34,608 nucleotides of DNA from Verrucomicrobiota bacterium (GCA_003219265.1 QHQE01000105.1:1-34608), one strand, 5' to 3'. Numbered from the stretch's first letter, positions 1-9,215 are shown. Translations and numbers: made by a program. The notes: a model not told the origin generated them from the letters alone.

Positions 1-98
1 AGTTGAAATTCGCGATCGAATCATGAAAGATCGCGAAATGTTTCGCCTGGGATTTTTCTCGCGTTCGGCAAATAGCCAGCGCGCTGCTGTTTTTTATT

Positions 99-392
99 TT
101 GTCAGTTTTCGCAACGGCCAATGTGTTGACCTGGCACAACGACGACGCGCGCACCGGCCGGAATTTGAGCGAAAAGATGATCCTCACGCCGTCGAACGTC
201 AACTCGGCTGGCGCGGTGAATGCACTTGTCGATCCAACGTTGGAGTTGCACGACATTAGCGGGACGCTCATTGCGTCAAACGATAATGCCGCTATCCTGG
301 CGAGATTACAACCGGGGGATTACACTGCGATCGTGCGCGGCTCCGGTGGGACAACGGGCGTCGCACTGGTGGAAGCTTACTCGCTGCATTGA
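99..392 (+). pseudogene. Remnant or chimeric secreted surface protein (start uncertain; coding may begin further upstream)
   Basis: Signal-peptide-like LLFFILSVFATA, then WHNDDARTGRNLSEKMILTPSNVNS (typical N-terminus of one extracellular family) running directly into DPTLELHDISGTLIASNDN...AAILARLQPGDYTAIVRG (C-terminal module of a different family). Only about 100 aa in total. Confidence 0.4.
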
Positions 393-451
393 GTCTAATG
401 CCCGCCGTGATCGGAGATCTGCACTGAGCGAAGTCGAACTGGCGCGCCGGT

Positions 452-1702
452 TCAGCCGGCAAATTGCGTCGCGACCAGAGTGGCGTTGTGGCCGCCGAAG
501 CCGAACGAGTTGTTTAACACGACACGCACTTTCTTTTCCCGCGCCACATTTGGCGTGTAATCGAGGTCGCATTCCTCGCTCGGATTCTCCAGATTGATCG
601 TAGGCGGAATTACGGAATCGCGGATGGCAAGCGCGCAGGCCGCCATCTCTACACCGCCAGCGCCGCCTAACAAATGGCCAGTCATCGATTTGGTGGAGCT
701 GATCGAAACTTTGCGGGCGTGATTGCCGAAGACCTTCTTGATCGCTCGAGTCTCGCAAAGATCGCCGATGTCCGTAGAGGTGGCGTGGGCGTTGATGTAA
801 TCAACTTGGTCTGCGGAAATGCGGGCATGTTCGAGCGCGAGTTGCATGGCGCGCGCGGCGCCTTCGCCATTCGGTGGCGGAGCAGTCATGTGGTAGGCGT
901 CTGCAGTAAGTCCGTAGCCCGCGAGTTCGCAATAAATCTTCGCGCCGCGCGCTTTCGCGTGTTCCAGCTCTTCCACGACAACAACACCGGCGCCTTCGCT
1001 CATAACAAAGCCATCGCGATCGCGGTCGAACGGTCGCGAAGCGCGCTCGGGCTCGTCGTTGCGCGTGCTCAGCGCTCTCATGGCGGAGAATCCTGCAAGA
1101 CCAATCGCGACAATCGAAGCCTCGGAGCCTCCAGCGAGAAAAATATCGGCGTCGCCGAACTTAATCATCCGCCATGATTCGCCGATGGCGTTGTTCGAGG
1201 TCGCGCAGGCGGTAACGATGCACATGTTTGGACCATGCAGCCCGTACTCCATTGAGATGAGACCGCTGGCCATATTGCTGATCAACATCGGAATCGTGAA
1301 AGGGGAGTTTCGGGATGGCCCCTTGGTTACCAGGACCGTGTATTGATCCTCCAACGTTTTTAGTCCGCCGATGCCACTGCTGACAATCACGCCAAAGCGA
1401 TCTCGATTGAGCTTTTCAAGATCGATTCCACTGTTCTCCAGCGCCATCTTTGCCGCGGCCAGCGCGAGTTGCGCAAAACGATCGGTTCGCCGTATATCTT
1501 TCGGGTTGCGGAAAAATGGTTTCGGGTCGAAGTCGCGCACTTCACCGCCGATCTGGCAATCGTAGTCGGTCGTGTCGAAAGCCTCGATTTTGCGAATGCC
1601 GCTGACGCCCTTTTTAAGATTCGACCAGAATGTCTCCACGTTGTTTCCGACCGGTGTGATCGCGCCCAGACCGGTGATGACGACTCTTCGATCCGTATTC
1701 AT
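452..1702 (-). CDS. fabF: 3-oxoacyl-[acyl-carrier-protein] synthase II
   Basis: 416 aa; RRVVITGLGAITPVGN start, active-site VTACATSNN, SEGAGVVVVEELEHAKARGA, INAHATSTDIGD, GHLLGGAGGVE, NNSFGFGGHNA. Confidence 0.95.
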   Translation of the reverse strand: MNTDRRVVITGLGAITPVGNNVETFWSNLKKGVSGIRKIEAFDTTDYDCQIGGEVRDFDPKPFFRNPKDIRRTDRFAQLALAAAKMALENSGIDLEKLNRDRFGVIVSSGIGGLKTLEDQYTVLVTKGPSRNSPFTIPMLISNMASGLISMEYGLHGPNMCIVTACATSNNAIGESWRMIKFGDADIFLAGGSEASIVAIGLAGFSAMRALSTRNDEPERASRPFDRDRDGFVMSEGAGVVVVEELEHAKARGAKIYCELAGYGLTADAYHMTAPPPNGEGAARAMQLALEHARISADQVDYINAHATSTDIGDLCETRAIKKVFGNHARKVSISSTKSMTGHLLGGAGGVEMAACALAIRDSVIPPTINLENPSEECDLDYTPNVAREKKVRVVLNNSFGFGGHNATLVATQFAG

Positions 1703-1708
1703 TTAGGG

Positions 1709-1816
1709 AAGTGACGAGTGATGAGTGAGAAGTGAAAGACAAAAAGTGAAAGGTGAGAGGTGGAAGGGCAATTTGCTCTTGGACGCTTATCGGTTATTCC
1801 TCATCACTTGTCACTT
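1709..1816. repeat. Intergenic inverted repeat with AGTGA-rich arms
   Basis: AAGTGACGAGTGATGAG (1709-1725) pairs with CTCATCACTTGTCACTT (1800-1816), 16/17 matches; GTGA/AGTGA-rich sequence between. Confidence 0.7.
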
Positions 1817-1819
1817 TCT

Positions 1820-2998
1820 TCACCCGCTGCCCATTCCAACGCTCTGGACAGTTTGAAAAAGTTTCCCTTCGGTCTTAATCGATGGCGCAATGATGATTTC
1901 CGTTTGCTGCAACTCTGCTATCGTGCGCGCACCCACGTTTCCCATGCAGGTCGTGATTGCACCAACCAGATTTTGGCTGCCATCGTCCACTTCAGCCGGG
2001 CCGAAGAGAATTTGTTTTAACGAGCCAGTCGCGCCGACCTTGATGCGCGTCCCGCGCGGAAGGTTCGCATGCGGCGTAGCCATTCCCCAGTGGTAGCCGC
2101 AGCCGGGCGCTTCCTGCGCTTTGGCAAACGCGCTGCCGACCATTACAGCATCCGCGCCGCAAGCGAGCGCTTTGCAAACATCACCGCCCTTGCTCATGCC
2201 GCCGTCGGTGATGATCGGCACATAGCGCGAAGTTTTTTTGAAATAAGCGTCGCGCGCCGCCGCGCAATCGACTGTCGCCGTAACTTGCGGGACGCCCAGC
2301 CCGAGCACCCCGCGCGAGGTGCAGGCCGCTCCCGGCCCGACGCCGATCAAGACCGCGGCTGGCCCGCACTCCATGATCTCGAAAGTGACATCATAGCCGA
2401 CGGTATTGCCGACGATTACGGGAATGCGCATCTCACGGCAAAATTTTTCCAGGTCGAGCGATTTATATTCCGATGAAATATGCCGGACTGTGGAAACCGT
2501 GCTTTGGACAACAAAAACATCGGCCCCTGCCTCTTCTGCAATCTTGCCGAATTCGGCCGCGCGCTGCGGAATGGAGCTGACCGCCGCCAGCGCGCCACCG
2601 TCTTTGATCTGGCGAATTCGTGCCGCAATCAAGTCTTTCTGGACCGGCTCCTGATAAATTTTTTGCAGCAGCGCCGTGATTTCAGATTTGTCCGCCTCGA
2701 CAATTTTTTGCAGGACCTCCTGGGGATTCTTGTAGCGCGTTTGCACGCCTTCCAGATTGAGCACCGCTAGTCCGCCCAATTTGCTCATGGCGATGGCGAA
2801 CCGGACGTCGACCACTCCGTCCATCGCGCTGGCGAGAATTGGAATTTTTAACACGAGCGGGTCCGCTTCTTTGCGCGGCCAGCGGCAGGTAATGTCGACC
2901 TCGTTCGGATTGATCGTCACGCGACCAGGCACGAGCGCGATTTCATCGAAGCCGTAGGTGACGCGGGCTTTGCGATTGCGGCCGATCCACATTCCCAT
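1820..2998 (-). CDS. guaB3: GuaB3-family IMP dehydrogenase-related protein
   Basis: 392 aa; IGRNRKARVTYGFDEIALVPG...ASAMDGVVDVRFAIAMSKLGGLAVLNLEGVQTRY; GVGPGAACTSRGVLGLGVPQ, ITDGGMSKGGDVCKALACGADAVMVGS; no CBS domains. Confidence 0.9.
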   Translation of the reverse strand: MGMWIGRNRKARVTYGFDEIALVPGRVTINPNEVDITCRWPRKEADPLVLKIPILASAMDGVVDVRFAIAMSKLGGLAVLNLEGVQTRYKNPQEVLQKIVEADKSEITALLQKIYQEPVQKDLIAARIRQIKDGGALAAVSSIPQRAAEFGKIAEEAGADVFVVQSTVSTVRHISSEYKSLDLEKFCREMRIPVIVGNTVGYDVTFEIMECGPAAVLIGVGPGAACTSRGVLGLGVPQVTATVDCAAARDAYFKKTSRYVPIITDGGMSKGGDVCKALACGADAVMVGSAFAKAQEAPGCGYHWGMATPHANLPRGTRIKVGATGSLKQILFGPAEVDDGSQNLVGAITTCMGNVGARTIAELQQTEIIIAPSIKTEGKLFQTVQSVGMGSG

Positions 2999-3000
2999 TT

Positions 3001-3240
3001 TTAAATTCGCTCCATTTTAAATCGTTCGTTTAGACTTCCGCAGCGCGGACACCGCGGAAGCAGAGCGTCGGTCTGATCTTCAAATTCGAACGCGCACATG
3101 ACGCAACGCAGCCGATACTGTAACGCTCGGCGTTCGCGGCGGCGCCGATTCCACTCTCCCAATATCCAGAAGAGAAAAACCGCCGCAAGGAAAAGCAGCA
3201 GATAAATCGTAACGAGCGCGGCCAGACTAACCCGAATCAC
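3001..3240 (-). CDS. Small membrane-anchored zinc-ribbon protein
   Basis: 79 aa; N-terminal TM helix then CVMC...CPRC; overlaps the upstream tonB-like gene by 4 nt and abuts guaB3. Confidence 0.65.
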   Translation of the reverse strand: MIRVSLAALVTIYLLLFLAAVFLFWILGEWNRRRRERRALQYRLRCVMCAFEFEDQTDALLPRCPRCGSLNERFKMERI

Positions 3241-4034
3241 GGTGCACCTGTGGTTGTCGGTGTTCCCGACGGACGCGCGACATCAGTGTCCCACTCGATC
3301 GTCGCGATGCCCCAAATGAGAGACTGATCGCTTTTCTCCCCGGCTGTCGGTCTTCCAGGAAAACGACAGAGCATGAGATAATGCCTGGCTTGCTCATCCA
3401 GGGCCGGATCGCCTGACGAATTCAGTGGAAAGCAATAGCGGATTTCTCCCCGGTCGCCGACCGCAACGCGAAAACGGACGCTCTCTGGTGCCTCGTTGCT
3501 CGATGCGGAAAAATTTGGCGCCGGCAAATTCGGAGCGCCCAAACCATCGAGCTCCTTTGAAAACGAAACGGATGTCGGCGTTGCACTCATGGCGGGGGCA
3601 GCTTGCTGGTGGACAATCGGCACGGCGGCTGGCGGCTGCGAACTCGGCGTGCGAAGATCGGTAACCAGCGGCGGAATCTCTTTCAGGGCGGGCTCCGTCG
3701 CGAGATAGGATGGAATGTGGCGCACTTTCGGCAACGCGTGCAGCCTTGCCTCAGGCGGACGTTGCGTGGCGAAGGCGAGCGCGGGGTCCTCCGCATCAAC
3801 CCAGCGAAGCACCGTGCGGCCTTCTTCAGAATTGGGCGCGATCAAACTGACGCGAGCTGGTGGCGGCAGAAGTGAGACCGTCGGCGGATAAACAATTTGA
3901 AAAATGTAGAAGCAAAGAGCGTGTGCGATCAAGGACGCAATGAGAAAAGCTGTGATCGCCGCTTTCCGGCGCCGCGGCGGCTCCCAATTAAAAAGAAGCG
4001 ATGTGGGCGCAGGCGCAGACAAGGAAGTGTTCAT
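3237..4034 (-). CDS. TonB-like energy transducer
   Basis: 265 aa; cytoplasmic start, single TM (AAITAFLIASLIAHALCFYIF), Pro-rich linker, C-terminal VAVGDRGEIRYCFPLNSSGDPALDEQARHYLMLCRF resembling a TonB_C fold; overlaps exbD by 4 nt. Confidence 0.65.
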   Translation of the reverse strand: MNTSLSAPAPTSLLFNWEPPRRRKAAITAFLIASLIAHALCFYIFQIVYPPTVSLLPPPARVSLIAPNSEEGRTVLRWVDAEDPALAFATQRPPEARLHALPKVRHIPSYLATEPALKEIPPLVTDLRTPSSQPPAAVPIVHQQAAPAMSATPTSVSFSKELDGLGAPNLPAPNFSASSNEAPESVRFRVAVGDRGEIRYCFPLNSSGDPALDEQARHYLMLCRFPGRPTAGEKSDQSLIWGIATIEWDTDVARPSGTPTTTGAP

Positions 4035-4435
4035 CGCGGCGGAGTTGTGGCCAGCGCGACGGACGTGATCCCATGTTCGAGCGCGGCGTTTGCCACCTCA
4101 ACAACCGTTTCATAGGGAGTCAAGCGGTCCGCTTTAATGATGATCGAGCGACCTTCGCGCTTGGCTGCGTCCAGTGCCGGCCCGAGCTGATCGAGTGTGA
4201 TTTTTTGATCCCGGAAATAAATCGCGGGAGCTGCGCCAGCGGTGATGCTGATGATTTGTTGATTGATCTGCGGACCAAGCGTAAACCGCGAGAACGGCAT
4301 CGAAACGGAAATTCCGGGCTGCAAAATGAAATTCGAACTGAGTAACAGAAAGAAAACCAGGAGAAAAACGACGTCGAGCAGCGGGAAAAGGACGAGCCAG
4401 CCGAAGTTATATTCCTTCGTCCGGCTGAGCTTCAT
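4031..4435 (-). CDS. exbD: Biopolymer transporter ExbD/TolR family
   Basis: 134 aa; N-terminal TM LFPLLDVVFLLVFFLLLSS with conserved Asp, and periplasmic ExbD domain; adjacent to exbB. Confidence 0.8.
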   Translation of the reverse strand: MKLSRTKEYNFGWLVLFPLLDVVFLLVFFLLLSSNFILQPGISVSMPFSRFTLGPQINQQIISITAGAAPAIYFRDQKITLDQLGPALDAAKREGRSIIIKADRLTPYETVVEVANAALEHGITSVALATTPPR

Positions 4436-4475
4436 GCGCGCGCTGAACTGATTGTCGACCTCAGAAATTGTCGAT

Positions 4476-5159
4476 CTAGCGATCGAGACCTGCTTCCCGA
4501 TCGGCGGCGGTTGTTTCCGCGGGCTGTTGGAAGCTGATGATCCCGCTGATCGGCCGGCTCTCCGTCAACATATGCACAATCTCAATGCCGGCGCGTTCCA
4601 TTTCGTGCAGCATCGTGTTCACGCGCGCTGAGAGATAACTGTAAGCGACGAAGGTGGGCGTGGCGACGACCAGGCCCGCCGCAGTTGTCAAAAGACTTTT
4701 GTAAACCCCGCTGGAAAGTTCTGTCACCGTAGCATACCCGCCGTGCGACGCGATTGTGCCGAACGCATCGATCATTCCGGCGACCGTTCCAAGCAACCCG
4801 AGCAATGGCGCGAGAAAAGCGAGCGTGGCGAGCACGCCGAGAAATCGCTCCAGTTTCGGCACCTCGAGCTGTCCGGCTTCCTGCACAATCTCGCGCAGCT
4901 CCGATCGCGGCGCATCGTGCCGGATAATGGCAGAATGAATCACGCGCGCGACTGGGCCAGGTGTGCCGGCCGATTCGTGTAACGCTTCGGCAAAGTTGCG
5001 GCGCTGGATGAGATTGGAAAGCCCCTTCAAAAATTCACCGACGTGGATCGTCGCTCGATGCAAGTAAAAAAGGCGTTCGGCGAAGACGGCGATCGAAATA
5101 ATGCTGCAAGCCAGAATTGGCCACATCAGCAAACCGCCCTTCTGAATGTAGTCGATCAC
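4476..5159 (-). CDS. exbB: MotA/TolQ/ExbB proton channel family protein
   Basis: VIDYIQKGGLLMWPILACSIISIAVFAERLFYLHR...FLGVLATLAFLAPLLGLLGTVAGMIDAF...LLTTAAGLVVATPTFVAYSYL. GTG start at 5159 preferred over the ORF-track start at 5282 because AGAGGA lies upstream. Confidence 0.85.
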   Translation of the reverse strand: MIDYIQKGGLLMWPILACSIISIAVFAERLFYLHRATIHVGEFLKGLSNLIQRRNFAEALHESAGTPGPVARVIHSAIIRHDAPRSELREIVQEAGQLEVPKLERFLGVLATLAFLAPLLGLLGTVAGMIDAFGTIASHGGYATVTELSSGVYKSLLTTAAGLVVATPTFVAYSYLSARVNTMLHEMERAGIEIVHMLTESRPISGIISFQQPAETTAADREAGLDR

Positions 5160-5508
5160 GTCAATTCCTCTAGACCTCTTTGCCGACGCTGGCAAGCCAT
5201 CAGCGACGGTGCGGCCCGTTATTTGCGCCCTTTTCGGTGAAACAGAAGCGCTCGGTAACGGCGCCGATGTCCAGCCGATCAATTTGCCGGAGGCATCAAA
5301 AATCGAGTAGCCGGTCTGCTTTCCTGCTGAAACGTAACTGTAAACGATTTCCCGGTTTTGGCCGCAGCCTGGCTGGAGGCGATCTGCGCAACGGAAAGGC
5401 TGAAGGCGCAGGCGATTGTCGATCTTGCATACCCGGGCCCAAGCTCACGGCGAAGGCAGGGTTTAACGGGTCGGGAGAGTGGCTGCAAAATGGGGCTTTA
5501 TTTTTTTA

Positions 5509-5538
5509 TTGACACCTTGGCACGGGAAGTGGTTAAAA
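5509..5538 (+). promoter_or_regulatory. Candidate sigma70-type promoter of the dcw operon
   Basis: TTGACA at 5509-5514, 18-bp spacer, TTAAAA at 5533-5538 (weak -10), upstream of mraZ. Confidence 0.5.
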
Positions 5539-5562
5539 GTGGAGGAAAGTGGATCGAAATGG
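5527..5562 (+). promoter_or_regulatory. Four phased MraZ-box-like direct repeats
   Basis: AAGTGG (5527), AAGTGG (5537), AAGTGG (5547), AAATGG (5557), exactly 10-bp period. Confidence 0.75.
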
Positions 5563-5581
5563 ACCAATTCTCCACTTACCC

Positions 5582-6037
5582 ATGGAGCCTCTTTCTCAAA
5601 CTCAACTCCTCTACGCCGGCGAATTTCGTCACTTCATCGACGATAAAAATCGCATCACCGTTCCCGCACGCTGGCGTCGCGACGAAAGTGGAGAGTTCAT
5701 CATTTTGCCGGAAGCGAGTCATCAATTTCTCCTCGTCATGTCGCCGGAGGAGTTTGCTCGCATGAGCTCAGCGGCGGAATCGAACCCAAACGTCTCCGCG
5801 CGCGATCGTCGCGTTTTTTTGCGCCAACTGCATTCGCGCGCGCAGCACGGCGCGGCGGATCGACAAGGTCGTCTCGTTTTGTCCGAGGAGCTTTGCAAGA
5901 AAGTTGGATTGAAAGGCGAAGTGGCGCTCGTGGGTGGCCGCGGGCGTTTTGAAATTTGGAATTTGCAACGCTGGAAGCGCGCGCATGAAGAGGAAACGCC
6001 CACTTACCAGCATGTCGCGAATGTGATCGGTTTGTAA
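5582..6037 (+). CDS. mraZ: Transcriptional regulator MraZ
   Basis: MEPLSQTQLLYAGEFRHFIDDKNRITVPARWRRD; repeated AbrB-like halves; first gene of dcw cluster. ATG at 5582 preferred over the GTG at 5549 that lies within the repeat boxes. Confidence 0.88.
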   Translation: MEPLSQTQLLYAGEFRHFIDDKNRITVPARWRRDESGEFIILPEASHQFLLVMSPEEFARMSSAAESNPNVSARDRRVFLRQLHSRAQHGAADRQGRLVLSEELCKKVGLKGEVALVGGRGRFEIWNLQRWKRAHEEETPTYQHVANVIGL

Positions 6038-6135
6038 GCGGCTTATCGGCCAGGAAAAATATGAACGCATTACTGTTTGAGCGGCCGGTCTGGTTCGCAT
6101 CCGGTCCGCTCATTCTCGAAGAGGAGGCGCAGGAA

Positions 6136-7062
6136 ATGGAGGACTTTACTTATCACCGCCCGGTGCTCGCGGCTGAAGTAATGGAATTGCTCGCGCCGCG
6201 GCCGAGTTCTCTCGTGGTCGACGCAACCTGCGGGGGCGGCGGCCACACGGAAGCAATCTTGAAAAGTGGTGCCGACGTCTTGGCTTTGGATCAAGATCCC
6301 GAAGCGATCCAACATGCGACCGATCGACTGGCCAGGTTCGGCGGGCGGGTCACGTTGCGGCAGGCGAATTTTCGCCACGCGGATACAGTTCTCGACGAGC
6401 TCGGGATCACAACAATCGGTGGTGCGCTTCTCGATCTTGGCGTCTCGTCGCGGCAACTCGAAAATGCGGAGCGCGGTTTCAGCATGATGCGCAATGGGCC
6501 AATCGATATGCGCATGGATCCGCGCAACGTGCTGACCGCCGCCGATATCGTTAACAATTACAGCGAAGAGCAACTCACTCGCTTATTTCGTGATCTCGGT
6601 GAGGAACCGGCCGCACGTCGCATCGCCAGTTTGATTGTCAAGGCGCGCAAGAGTGCGCCCTTCCGTGAAACCCTCCCGCTCGCGCGCGCGATCGAAAAAG
6701 TCGTCGAGCGGCACGGGCGTCGTCATCCGGCCACGCAGGTTTTTCAAGCGTTGCGCATGGAAGTAAATGATGAGCTCGGCGCACTCACAGAGGGCCTGCG
6801 TGTTCTGACGGGCCGACTGGAGACCGGTGGGCGCATTGCCGTTATCACATTTCATTCTCTGGAAGATCGGATCGTCAAAAATTTCTTCCGTGATCGCAGT
6901 CGGCAATGGCTCGACCGGCCGGAATGGCCCGCGCCGCGGCGCAATCCTGAATACGATCTGAAGTTAATTACGCCGAAACCGGTGGAACCGGGCGAAGACG
7001 AACAACGCGCCAACCCACGCTCCCGCAGCGCAAAATTGCGCGTCGCCGAAAAAATCGCATGA
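6136..7062 (+). CDS. rsmH: 16S rRNA (cytosine(1402)-N4)-methyltransferase
   Basis: YHRPVLAAEVMELL, VDATCGGGGHTEAIL, DLGVSSRQLENAERGFSM, ALRMEVNDELGAL, VITFHSLEDRIVKNFF; ATG at 6136 follows GGAGGCGCAGGAA. Confidence 0.97.
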   Translation: MEDFTYHRPVLAAEVMELLAPRPSSLVVDATCGGGGHTEAILKSGADVLALDQDPEAIQHATDRLARFGGRVTLRQANFRHADTVLDELGITTIGGALLDLGVSSRQLENAERGFSMMRNGPIDMRMDPRNVLTAADIVNNYSEEQLTRLFRDLGEEPAARRIASLIVKARKSAPFRETLPLARAIEKVVERHGRRHPATQVFQALRMEVNDELGALTEGLRVLTGRLETGGRIAVITFHSLEDRIVKNFFRDRSRQWLDRPEWPAPRRNPEYDLKLITPKPVEPGEDEQRANPRSRSAKLRVAEKIA

Positions 7063-7427
7063 ACCGGTCGCGTCACAGAAATTGGAACAGAGTCGATGCG
7101 GCGTCGTTGGCGCGTTGGATCGTGCTGACCGCGTTTCTCGCACTCGCCGGCCTGAGTTACGTCTATTTGACGCTGCAACTGTACCATCTCGGCGACCGTA
7201 AAAAGGCGCTTGAGAACGATTTGGCCAGTCTCCGCACGCAGAACGATGTCGCCAGCGTTCAAATTGCGGCGCTGACCTCACGATCCGCTTTGCAGCGCCG
7301 CCTGAAGGAAGGCTATTTGAAAATGATCCCAATTTCTGAGCATAACATCGTGCGACTCACGATGCCCGCGCCGCCCAATGGCGAAGATGCGATCCAACCT
7401 GTAGCCAATCAACCCGCCGGCCGATGA
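7059..7427 (+). CDS. ftsL: FtsL-like cell division protein
   Basis: 122 aa; short bitopic protein with coiled coil after the TM, between rsmH and ftsI; ATGA overlaps on both sides. Confidence 0.75.
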   Translation: MNRSRHRNWNRVDAASLARWIVLTAFLALAGLSYVYLTLQLYHLGDRKKALENDLASLRTQNDVASVQIAALTSRSALQRRLKEGYLKMIPISEHNIVRLTMPAPPNGEDAIQPVANQPAGR

Positions 7428-9187
7428 AGTGGAACAGCCGAATCCGTTGCGCGCTGGCGTGCCTCGCCTTCACCGCCGTCTTCAGCGGTTTTTCTTTTCG
7501 ATTGATCTATCTCCAGATGATCAAGCACGACGAGTACGCCGGGCTGGCTGCTGAAAAACACGTTTACAAACAAATCATTTATGCGGAGCGCGGCGCAATT
7601 TTCGACGCAAACAACGAAGTCCTCGCGCACAATGTGCCCGTCGAAACTGTCGTGGCCGACGCGACCCATCTGAACAATCTCGATGCGATTGTCGATCTGG
7701 TCGGCGATGAGCTGAAAATTTCGGCTCGTGAGCTGGCGGCAAAATTACGCGGTGACCGCCGTTACATCGTCATCAAGCGCGAAGTGCCGAAAGCCCTGGC
7801 CGCGGTGCTGCGCGAGAAGCTACGGGCGCGAAACTTACGCGGCATCTATTTCGAGCACGACGCCACCCGCATTTATCCGAATGGCTCCATGCTTTGCCAC
7901 GTCATCGGATTCACGGACTTCGATCATCGCGGCATCCAGGGTGTGGAAGCTTCTATGGAAGAATATCTGCACGGGCAGGATGGCTACCGTTACATCGAAC
8001 ATAATTGCGCCGGCCAGGAAATCGTCCTCTATCGCGGGCAGGAACGCGCCCCGCGCAACGGTTATCAGGTGCATCTGACTGTCGATCTTAACCTGCAGAA
8101 TATCGTCGAAAACGAAATCGACTCCGCCATGCGCGAATACACGCCGCAAAAGGCCACCATCATTCTGATGCGACCGCAGACGGGCGAGATTCTGGCGATG
8201 GCTAACCGCCCTAATTTCGATCTCAATCTGCGCGCGGACGCCAAACCGGAGCAAATGAAAAACCGCGCCATCATCGACATGATGGAGCCGGGTTCCACTT
8301 TCAAGATTGTGACCGCGGCCGCCGCGCTCAATGAGCGCACGGTCCGTCCTGACTCGATGATTTTTTGCGAGAATGGCGTCTGGAATTTCGGAGGAAGCGC
8401 GCTGCACGATCATCGGCCTTTCGGGGAGTTGAGCGTGCAGGACATTCTCGTGAAATCGAGCAACATCGGCGCGGCCAAACTCGCCTGTAGCGTCGGCGAG
8501 CAAAAATTCTATGAGTACATTCGCCGCTTCGGTTTTGGTGAGCGCACCGGGATCGAGCTTCCCGGTGAGATCAGCGGTCTGATTCGCCCGCCCCAATCCT
8601 GGAGCAAAATCTCGATCACACGGATTCCGATGGGCCATGAAATCGGAGTGACGCCATTGCAGATGACCGTGGCGATGGCGGCGATCGCCAATGGCGGCAA
8701 ATTGATCACTCCGCGCATGGTGAAATCGATCACTAGCGACGACGGCAAAACTCTTAGCTCGCTTTCGCCGGTCGTTTTGCGCCAGGCCATTTCTCCCCAG
8801 ACAGCCAGACAAATCGGCGATGCGCTGCGCGGTGTCGTGAGTGATCGCGGCACCGCCGCCGCCGCCGCCGTCCCCGGCTTTACCATTGCTGGCAAAACGG
8901 GCACCGCCCAAAAAGTCGATCCGAAAGGTGGCTACGAAAAAGGAAAGTATGTCGTTTCCTTCAGCGGCTATCTGCCCGCCGACCATCCGGAGTTTGTCGG
9001 CCTTGTTGTGCTGGACGATGCGCACACGAACAAGCCGGAGTTGAACTACGGCGGGCTCGTCGCCGGCCCGATCTTTTCCCGAGTCGCTGAGCAAGCGGCG
9101 CGTTATCTCGATCTTCAGCCGCACGAGGAAATTCGCAAAGCCTTGCCAGTGGAGCGAGTTGCCCTAACCAATGTCCCGCCCCGTTGA
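7424..9187 (+). CDS. ftsI: Peptidoglycan D,D-transpeptidase FtsI (PBP3-like)
   Basis: 587 aa; TM, dimerisation domain, EPGSTFK (SxxK), SSN, AGKTGTAQK (KTG). Confidence 0.95.
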   Translation: MKWNSRIRCALACLAFTAVFSGFSFRLIYLQMIKHDEYAGLAAEKHVYKQIIYAERGAIFDANNEVLAHNVPVETVVADATHLNNLDAIVDLVGDELKISARELAAKLRGDRRYIVIKREVPKALAAVLREKLRARNLRGIYFEHDATRIYPNGSMLCHVIGFTDFDHRGIQGVEASMEEYLHGQDGYRYIEHNCAGQEIVLYRGQERAPRNGYQVHLTVDLNLQNIVENEIDSAMREYTPQKATIILMRPQTGEILAMANRPNFDLNLRADAKPEQMKNRAIIDMMEPGSTFKIVTAAAALNERTVRPDSMIFCENGVWNFGGSALHDHRPFGELSVQDILVKSSNIGAAKLACSVGEQKFYEYIRRFGFGERTGIELPGEISGLIRPPQSWSKISITRIPMGHEIGVTPLQMTVAMAAIANGGKLITPRMVKSITSDDGKTLSSLSPVVLRQAISPQTARQIGDALRGVVSDRGTAAAAAVPGFTIAGKTGTAQKVDPKGGYEKGKYVVSFSGYLPADHPEFVGLVVLDDAHTNKPELNYGGLVAGPIFSRVAEQAARYLDLQPHEEIRKALPVERVALTNVPPR

Positions 9188-9215
9188 GCGCCTTGCGCCC
9201 GCATGCTGAACTCTC

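Noticed and set aside
5549-5581. GTG start of mraZ at 5549 given by the ORF track
   Set aside because: It lies inside the phased AAGTGG repeats and adds non-homologous residues; ATG at 5582 gives the expected MraZ N-terminus.
8849-8872. GCC-repeat run in ftsI as a phase-variation microsatellite
   Set aside because: Trinucleotide unit encodes Ala and would not change frame; typical of high-GC coding sequence.
7835-9124. 429-aa minus-strand ORF antisense to ftsI
   Set aside because: Shadow ORF of a high-GC gene; no recognisable protein features, while ftsI has all catalytic motifs.
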